Below are positions 33,517 through 37,816 of a stretch of 37,816 nt of DNA, one piece after another. The notes beneath the pieces are model-generated. The model saw only the letters and a program-made list of their open reading frames with translations. It searched no databases and was not told where the DNA came from. The stretch lies in assembly GCA_946886375.1 (NCBI GenBank), contig CAMPIL010000001.1, positions 1-37,816 on the forward strand, in the 5' to 3' direction. The position numbers and the translations under genes are program-made. Numbering within the stretch: the stretch's first letter is position 1; every line of letters starts with the position of its first letter. Source of the DNA: an uncultured Phycisphaerales bacterium (GTDB lineage Bacteria; Planctomycetota; Phycisphaerae; Phycisphaerales; SM1A02).

Positions 33517-33618
33517 GCTGCAAAGCCGCGACCATTGGTCGCGGTTGTGCGAACGGCGAGCGGGATGCGCCCGGCCACGGTGTGCGGTGAACCCGCGACC
33601 AATGGTCGCGGCTTTTCA
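33517..33618. repeat. REP-like repeat unit, right copy (two palindromes)
   Basis: About 102 bp with palindromes CCGCGACCATTGGTCGCGG (33526-33544) and CCGCGACCAATGGTCGCGG (33593-33611), 67 bp apart. It starts 2 bp after the transposase-like stop codon and is in direct orientation with the left copy. Central bases of the palindromes vary (T, C, T, A) while the arms are conserved. Confidence 0.85.
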
Positions 33619-33623
33619 ACCCA

Positions 33624-33686
33624 TCACGCGTAACTGTGCAACCCGCTGATCGCGAAGTTGATGATGATCCAGTTGAACAGCATCAC
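33624..33686 (-). pseudogene. Truncated copy of the 3' end of the ccsA-type gene
   Basis: Reads VMLFNWIIINFAISGLHSYA then stop, the same C-terminus as the gene ending at 36125. Over 61 bp (33626-33686 against 36127-36187) there are four mismatches. These fall in a serine codon (AGC against TCG) and a glycine codon, so the protein is unchanged; the stop is TGA here and TAA there. It is therefore a diverged homologous copy and not a recent exact duplication. It is cut off on its 5' side, where the GNAT-like fragment begins. Confidence 0.8.
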
Positions 33687-33817
33687 GCCCTCGAAGTCGT
33701 CGCCATCGACGATGCCGCCAAGCGGTTATACCTGAAATGCGGCTCGCCGAACTGCGCGACGATCCGCGCCACCTGTACATTGCGATGAAGACGGTGCGGG
33801 CGCTTGGGTGGGTGTGA
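33687..33817 (+). pseudogene. C-terminal remnant of a GNAT acetyltransferase (toxin-like), frameshifted
   Basis: Reads ALEVVAIDDAAKRLYLKCG, then, after restoring one T near 33143-33144 of the local 33.1-kb numbering offset (actual position about 33744), AELRDDPRHLYIAMKTVRAL and stop. This is the typical tail of GNAT toxins of the TacT/AtaT kind (DDAAKRFYxxxGF...DDPRxLxxxMKT). The N-terminal two thirds, including the acetyl-CoA loop, are missing. It is abruptly joined to the ccsA-type remnant. It is non-functional. Confidence 0.72.
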
Positions 33818-34010
33818 TGTGGGCAGTTGCTTCCGCGACGATTTCAGTTGCTCTTGGAGCCACTCCACTTGCCGGGGGGAAGTGTCCAGTCGCTATTACG
33901 AAGAGTGCAGTCGCGAAGGGAAAGTTGGACATCGCGAGTGGACACTTTCCCCGAGCGAATTGAATGTTGACAACTGGAGTGTTGCGCGCGTGGAGTCCGG
34001 GACAATCCAC
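33818..34010. other. Gene-free stretch downstream of tcmP with inverted repeat
   Basis: 193 bp between the GNAT-like remnant and the tcmP stop. It contains the inverted repeat at 33874-33952 and several related GTGTCCA/GTCGC words. No coding sequence is supported. Confidence 0.5.
33874..33952. repeat. 79-bp inverted repeat downstream of tcmP
   Basis: Arms GGGGAAGTGTCCAGTCGC and GCGAGTGGACACTTTCCCC pair with one bulge and one mismatch around a 40-bp loop. The interior repeats related words (AGTGCAGTCGCGAAGG, TTGGACATCGCGAG). It could be a boundary repeat of the tcmP cassette, a small MITE or a transcription-end structure. Confidence 0.5.
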
Positions 34011-35123
34011 CTAATCGAACCTCATGCTCATGTGCATAAACTGCGGAGGATATGTGAGAGGCTTTCGACCGATCGGCGAATTCACCGGGTGAGCTGAATT
34101 CTCTTTCTCGAGCATTTTGACAGCGTCCCTCCACAGATAACATGGCGTTTCGACAAGGACGAATTCTGATAGATCAGTTAATGTCAGAGTCTGCCCCTTC
34201 AGACGACGCTTCAATTCGAGCGCCAGCCACTGCTGGCTGAACGTGGAAAGCAAGAGCAATTGATTTGGATCGTCTCTATCAGCGAACTTATATCCGCCTG
34301 ATTCGTCGACCTTCCACATCGCCTTTTTCATTTCCTCAAGGCCACGAAGATTATTTGTGCAGAAGAAGAGCCAATACAAAAGTTGATCTTGATCACCAAA
34401 CATTGCAAAGTCCAAAACCCACTTTGCCCCCGCGCGTGTGAGCGCCTGCTTGTATTCATTAAGTATGAAACCGCGGCGGGAGACGACATCCATTCCAAAA
34501 GCCTGTTTCCAGACCTCTGACCCAAAAGCCTTTGAAATGCCCTCAGTCTTGGCAGGGTCCTCCATCCAATGATTGAGGTGATCCCAATTCAGGTATGAAA
34601 AAACCTCGCATTGCGGCCAATGAAGAATCTTCTCGATTAGCGTGATTGGAATCTGCGACCATCCGAACTGGTCCAGGAACACCATAGCCGGTCCAAACTT
34701 CCCTTTTCCAATTGGCTTGTCCACGATAGGCGTTAGCACGGAGGTGCAGTCGCCATGTTTGATGACCGCGTCCTCGACGTTCTTGGATGTTGAAAAGCGC
34801 GGCCGCAGCTTGTCGACTTCCTGCTGAAGCGACTCATAGCGATCTTTGTCGTATTCCACAAAAAGAAATCGGACTGGGACTGGAAACTGCCTGTCATGCT
34901 CGAGAGCCGCACGAAGGGCAATTATTGGACTGCCCGGTTGGCGGCCTTCATAAATCCCGGGACCCGCAAATCCATCAATGTAAAGAATCCTCTTTGAGTC
35001 TTGCACCAAGTTTGCTCGACTCGAGAGGATTGCCATCCAAGCCTTGAGGTAGCGATCCAGGATCTTGTGCTTCGCAAGTGTATGCGGATCAGCAGGCCAC
35101 ACAGTCGGCAAGTTGTCGCTCAT
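34011..35123 (-). CDS. tcmP: Three-Cys-motif partner protein TcmP
   Basis: 370 residues from ATG 35123 ([10 protein letters not shown]), overlapping the upstream DUF5131 gene by 35 nt. The sequence matches the TcmP family: N-terminal [16 protein letters not shown], then a Rossmann methyltransferase-like series with [13 protein letters not shown] (48-60), acidic strand end [10 protein letters not shown] (87-94), KHGDC (122-126) and [12 protein letters not shown] (148-159). Relatives have DPFG where this has DQFG. The C-terminal half is helical. TcmP is named only for its pairing with three-cysteine proteins; its biochemical role is not established to my knowledge. The gene is visibly poorer in GC than its neighbours, a sign of transfer. 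Confidence 0.85.
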   Translation of the reverse strand: MSDNLPTVWPADPHTLAKHKILDRYLKAWMAILSSRANLVQDSKRILYIDGFAGPGIYEGRQPGSPIIALRAALEHDRQFPVPVRFLFVEYDKDRYESLQQEVDKLRPRFSTSKNVEDAVIKHGDCTSVLTPIVDKPIGKGKFGPAMVFLDQFGWSQIPITLIEKILHWPQCEVFSYLNWDHLNHWMEDPAKTEGISKAFGSEVWKQAFGMDVVSRRGFILNEYKQALTRAGAKWVLDFAMFGDQDQLLYWLFFCTNNLRGLEEMKKAMWKVDESGGYKFADRDDPNQLLLLSTFSQQWLALELKRRLKGQTLTLTDLSEFVLVETPCYLWRDAVKMLEKENSAHPVNSPIGRKPLTYPPQFMHMSMRFD

Positions 35124-35859
35124 GATGGGTCCCCGTATAGAGAGCCGGAAGATCGACAGGCATCTCATCCCATGTCCTGCCATCGAGCATGCGCCCGGTC
35201 ATCTTCTTGTTTGTTCCGCCCCATTGTTTGAAAAAGAAGGGCACATCGTACTCAATACATCGATCACGTATTTGCCTCACCCATTCAGGATCCATCGGCC
35301 GTGAGCGTGGACCCGATTCGCCTCCGACGATAATCCAGTGCATTCCTGTAATCGGCAGTCTAGGAATGGGGCCGAGAAGTGGCTCGACCGAGAGGAAGCG
35401 AATGTGCGCTGGTACGCTGCGAAGGCTCTTAACTCGATGCAGAACGAGCAGATTCTCTACGCTTGTTCCCATCCAAATATTCTGAGTCCAACAAAGTTGG
35501 TTCGCGATTTCCGCAACTCGTTCAGGTCGTTTTGTGAGCACCTGAAAGGTGTGTTGAGCGCACTCATTCATCACCTTGAAGACGCGCTTGATATACGTCA
35601 GCGGCACGTCCTCATGGAACAAATCGCTCATCGAGTTTACAAATATAACTCGCGGCCTTTTCCACTTTCGAGGAAGGGAGAGCATCTGTGGCTGCAAGGT
35701 AATCTTGAACCCATTGCGATATTGGTGCTTCCCCATCGCCTTGAGCCGCTTGGCCATGCGCTCGGCGTAGCAGTTCTTACACCCTTGGCTGATTTTGGTG
35801 CAGCCAGTTACCGGGTTCCATGTCGCCTGGGTCCATTCGATATTGGAGTTGTCTGACAT
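35089..35859 (-). CDS. Three-cysteine-motif protein, DUF5131 / phage Gp37-Gp68 family
   Basis: 256 residues. The start has [14 protein letters not shown] followed by the three-cysteine motif Cys20-x6-Cys27-x2-Cys30 ([16 protein letters not shown]), which resembles a radical-SAM iron-sulfur site though its spacing differs from CxxxCxxC. Further family blocks are [47 protein letters not shown] and [15 protein letters not shown], ending with FFFKQWGG. It is frequent in phages and accessory regions, and its function is unclear. It is the first gene of an overlapping pair with tcmP; the low GC content and scarred flanks indicate a transferred cassette. Confidence 0.88.
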   Translation of the reverse strand: MSDNSNIEWTQATWNPVTGCTKISQGCKNCYAERMAKRLKAMGKHQYRNGFKITLQPQMLSLPRKWKRPRVIFVNSMSDLFHEDVPLTYIKRVFKVMNECAQHTFQVLTKRPERVAEIANQLCWTQNIWMGTSVENLLVLHRVKSLRSVPAHIRFLSVEPLLGPIPRLPITGMHWIIVGGESGPRSRPMDPEWVRQIRDRCIEYDVPFFFKQWGGTNKKMTGRMLDGRTWDEMPVDLPALYTGTHHERQLADCVAC

Positions 35860-36071
35860 GGTGTGCTCTCATCCATCATCGTACCAAACGCAATCCAAAC
35901 ATCAACTGTTGACGAGCTATTTTCTCGAGCCTTCTCCAGGTTGCGTGTTGCGGTATCCCCGCACACCACCATCCACATCGGCAGTGACGACGGCCCGACC
36001 TTGCCGGCCCGGCCGGCCCAGGGGGCGTAGTAGGTCGCCACTTTGCCGTTTTCCTTGGCCGTGAATGCCAT
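35808..36071 (-). CDS. Short hypothetical ORF, possibly a 5' gene fragment interrupted by the tcmP cassette
   Basis: 87 codons ([20 protein letters not shown]...) starting 54 bp after the ccsA-type stop on the same strand. The first 43 codons are GC-rich and protein-like ([21 protein letters not shown]). From about 35940 the composition drops and the frame runs into the DUF5131 start. This suggests a truncated gene fused to foreign DNA. No family recognised, and it may not be expressed. Confidence 0.35.
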   Translation of the reverse strand: MAFTAKENGKVATYYAPWAGRAGKVGPSSLPMWMVVCGDTATRNLEKARENSSSTVDVWIAFGTMMDESTPCQTTPISNGPRRHGTR

Positions 36072-36124
36072 CCGAGGTTTCCTCAATACCCTCCGTTTTC
36101 TCCGTGGTGAAATCCTCCCGCGCC

Positions 36125-37816
36125 TTACGCGTAACTGTGCAATCCCGAGATCGCGAAGTTGATGATGATCCAGTTGAACAGCATCACCGCCGCGCCCACC
36201 ACTGCCAGGATCGCGGTCCACAGGCCCTTGTCCTTCACCTTCAAGCGCACGTGAACCAGCAGCAGAAACACGATGAACGTGTTGAGCGCGAAGACTTCCT
36301 TGGGGTCCCAGCCCCACGGCCGGCCCCATGAATGATCGGCCCAGATCGCGCCCATCACCAGACCCGCCCACAGCAGAATAAAACTCATCTCCATCACCAC
36401 CATCGTCGTGCCATCGAGAACCTGGCCGAAGGTCGAGCGCTTGGCGTCGATGTACGATGTGCCATCCGGCCGGGTGAGGATGAGCGAGCCGGCTCCGCCC
36501 ACGCGGGCATATTCGGTGCGGTTGGACCAGTTCATCGTGAACGCAATGGCCCGATAGCCCAGATAGAGCGCGGCCACCACCGCCGCGATGAAGATCAGGC
36601 AGTAACTGAAGATGATGACGTTGGTGTGGATGTACAGCCACAGGTCGTCGAGCACCGGCATCATGTTCGAGATGTTGGGCGACAGGCTCAGCGGAAAAAA
36701 CGAGACCGCCATGAACGCCACGGCCGACGCGGTTGCGCTGCCCAGGGCGAACAAATTGCGCAGGGGCAGGCGGCGGACGAAGAGTTCGAGAATGACCGCG
36801 AGGCAGCCGCCGAACCACGCCGCGGTCGTCACCGCCTCGAACATGTTGGAGTTGGGCCAGCGGTCGGCGACGTACCAGCGCAGCATCACGGCAAACGTGT
36901 GCAGGCCAAACGCGCCCAGGAACATGAGCAGGCCGATCCAGCGCGCCGCAGGCCACTTGAACACCACCGCCAGGAGCAGCGGCAATATCGCGAAGCCGTA
37001 GATGATCCACACCCACGTCAAATTGTGCATGCGGAAGTACCAACTCTCCCACGACAACCGCGATTGATCTGGATAAATGGCGGGATTGATCGGCGGCAGC
37101 AGCGCGGCGAGTTGCGCGGCGGCATCGTTCACCGCAGGCGCGTTGAGCGACTTCCAGCCTTCGGTGAAATTCGCCCACACGATCATCAGCCGCTGACGAT
37201 ATTGCGGATCGAGTTTGTCCTGCGGAATGACAAGGTTGGGGTCGGCGAGTTCATCCAGCGTGAGCCAGGGCCTGTTGCGCAGCGTCTCGACATCTTCGCC
37301 GGGGGCGGCGGGCGGCGGCGCCAGGTGCAGGTTCGCGCGCAGGACTTGCGGGTCCATCACGCTCATGGCCTGTTCGATCTTGTCCACGAACTTCGCGCTG
37401 CGCAGCAGATCCGTGGACAGGCGGCCCATGACTTCCTGCACGCGCGGGTCGGCGAGAATGCGCGGCGAGATCAGGCCCTCCTTCACGAAATCATCCAGCC
37501 GCTGATTCAGCGAAGCCATCGCGGCCTCGGCGTGCGGACGCATTTCAGGAGAAAGCGATTCCAGATCGGCGCGGAAGCCTTCACGCAGCGCGCGAACGAC
37601 CTGGGCCCGCATCAGTTTTTGCTTGAAGTAAACAACGTCGCTGTCGATGTACGCATCGGGGCGCAGCATCATGTCGAGGAAGGTGAACGTGGGCGAGCGG
37701 CCGTGGATTTTCTTCGGACCGGTGACCAGTTGCATCGCGGCGCGCGCGTGGGAATCGAAGGATTTCAGGCGGCCTTCGGCGTGCACGGCGAGTTGACCGA
37801 GTTTGGTCAGATCGAG
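36125..37816 (-). CDS. CcsA/ResC-type cytochrome c assembly protein (5' end outside the window)
   Basis: At least 563 residues; the frame stays open to the right edge (LDLTKLGQLAVHAEGRLKSFDSHARAA), so the true start lies beyond 37816. A large N-terminal region with GRLKSFDSHAR is followed by about eight membrane helices. The heme-handling motif is WADHSWGRPWGWDPKE (tryptophan-rich WWD-like), followed by LLLVHVRLKVKDKG. It belongs to System II cytochrome c biogenesis, which delivers heme to apocytochromes outside the membrane. A ResB-type partner is probably upstream or fused, out of view. A second, truncated copy of its last 61 bp lies at 33626-33686. Confidence 0.88.
   Translation of the reverse strand, partial: LDLTKLGQLAVHAEGRLKSFDSHARAAMQLVTGPKKIHGRSPTFTFLDMMLRPDAYIDSDVVYFKQKLMRAQVVRALREGFRADLESLSPEMRPHAEAAMASLNQRLDDFVKEGLISPRILADPRVQEVMGRLSTDLLRSAKFVDKIEQAMSVMDPQVLRANLHLAPPPAAPGEDVETLRNRPWLTLDELADPNLVIPQDKLDPQYRQRLMIVWANFTEGWKSLNAPAVNDAAAQLAALLPPINPAIYPDQSRLSWESWYFRMHNLTWVWIIYGFAILPLLLAVVFKWPAARWIGLLMFLGAFGLHTFAVMLRWYVADRWPNSNMFEAVTTAAWFGGCLAVILELFVRRLPLRNLFALGSATASAVAFMAVSFFPLSLSPNISNMMPVLDDLWLYIHTNVIIFSYCLIFIAAVVAALYLGYRAIAFTMNWSNRTEYARVGGAGSLILTRPDGTSYIDAKRSTFGQVLDGTTMVVMEMSFILLWAGLVMGAIWADHSWGRPWGWDPKEVFALNTFIVFLLLVHVRLKVKDKGLWTAILAVVGAAVMLFNWIIINFAISGLHSYA

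Noticed and set aside
35808..37178. 456-codon minus-strand frame overlapping ccsA
   Set aside because: Out of frame with the CcsA-type gene and low in plausible protein composition. Only its last 87 codons, beyond the ccsA stop, were kept as a doubtful ORF.

Overview
The window looks like chromosomal DNA of a GC-rich planctomycete, probably of the Phycisphaerae group. The reasons are an ECF sigma factor coupled to a huge Ser/Thr kinase with a C-terminal sensor region, large secreted TPR and HEAT-like proteins, a zinc metalloprotease of the DUF5117/DUF4953 type, a fused CcsA-type cytochrome c assembly protein, and a transposase-like Y1 protein of a type familiar from planctomycetes. This is inferred from gene content; no rRNA or tRNA gene was seen that could confirm it.

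Layout. 62-4534 (minus): ECF sigma factor followed by a 1290-residue kinase. 4578-5111: pyrE. 5283-6091: a small ArsR-type repressor gene with three copies of one operator-like dyad and a 97-nt hairpin in gene-poor DNA. 6152-9558 (minus): a secreted TPR protein and a flippase-like membrane protein. 9885-14584 (plus): secreted HEAT-like protein, OppA-type binding protein, SYLF lipoprotein and OppB-type permease; no OppC, OppD or OppF lies beside them. 14602-15369 (minus): TauE/SafE-type permease with a recognisable promoter and a 36-bp palindrome upstream. 15552-18852 (minus): motB, motA and enolase. 18974-21442 (minus): tryptophanase and a D-2-hydroxyacid dehydrogenase. 21662-21931: HU. 21998-22549 (minus): 2'-5' RNA ligase family protein. 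22719-24819 (plus): GAF-SpoIIE phosphatase and metallo-beta-lactamase-fold hydrolase. 25093-26316: Eis-like acetyltransferase. 26443-31568 (minus): metalloprotease, a secreted protein with two beta/gamma-crystallin domains, and a DUF1003 membrane protein.

The accessory part is 31.7-36.1 kb. It holds a divergent pair made of an HTH/cysteine-rich protein of unknown function and a REP-associated Y1-type transposase-like protein. The latter is bracketed by two direct repeats of about 103 bp, each carrying two 19-bp palindromes. Next come a decayed junction of two truncated genes (a second copy of the ccsA 3' end joined to the tail of a GNAT toxin-like gene) and a lower-GC, overlapping two-gene operon. 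That operon encodes a three-cysteine-motif DUF5131/Gp37-Gp68 protein and its TcmP partner, which has a methyltransferase-like Rossmann signature. The working ccsA-type gene runs off the right edge.

The best candidates for something under-described are the TcmP/DUF5131 pair with its scarred borders and the palindrome-flanked transposase with its divergent HTH/cysteine partner. The three-copy ArsR-type operator set comes next. Several genes also carry a good -10 hexamer only 6-10 nt before the start codon and no clear Shine-Dalgarno sequence, which suggests frequent leaderless mRNAs. All function calls come from reading motifs by eye; no database search was run.
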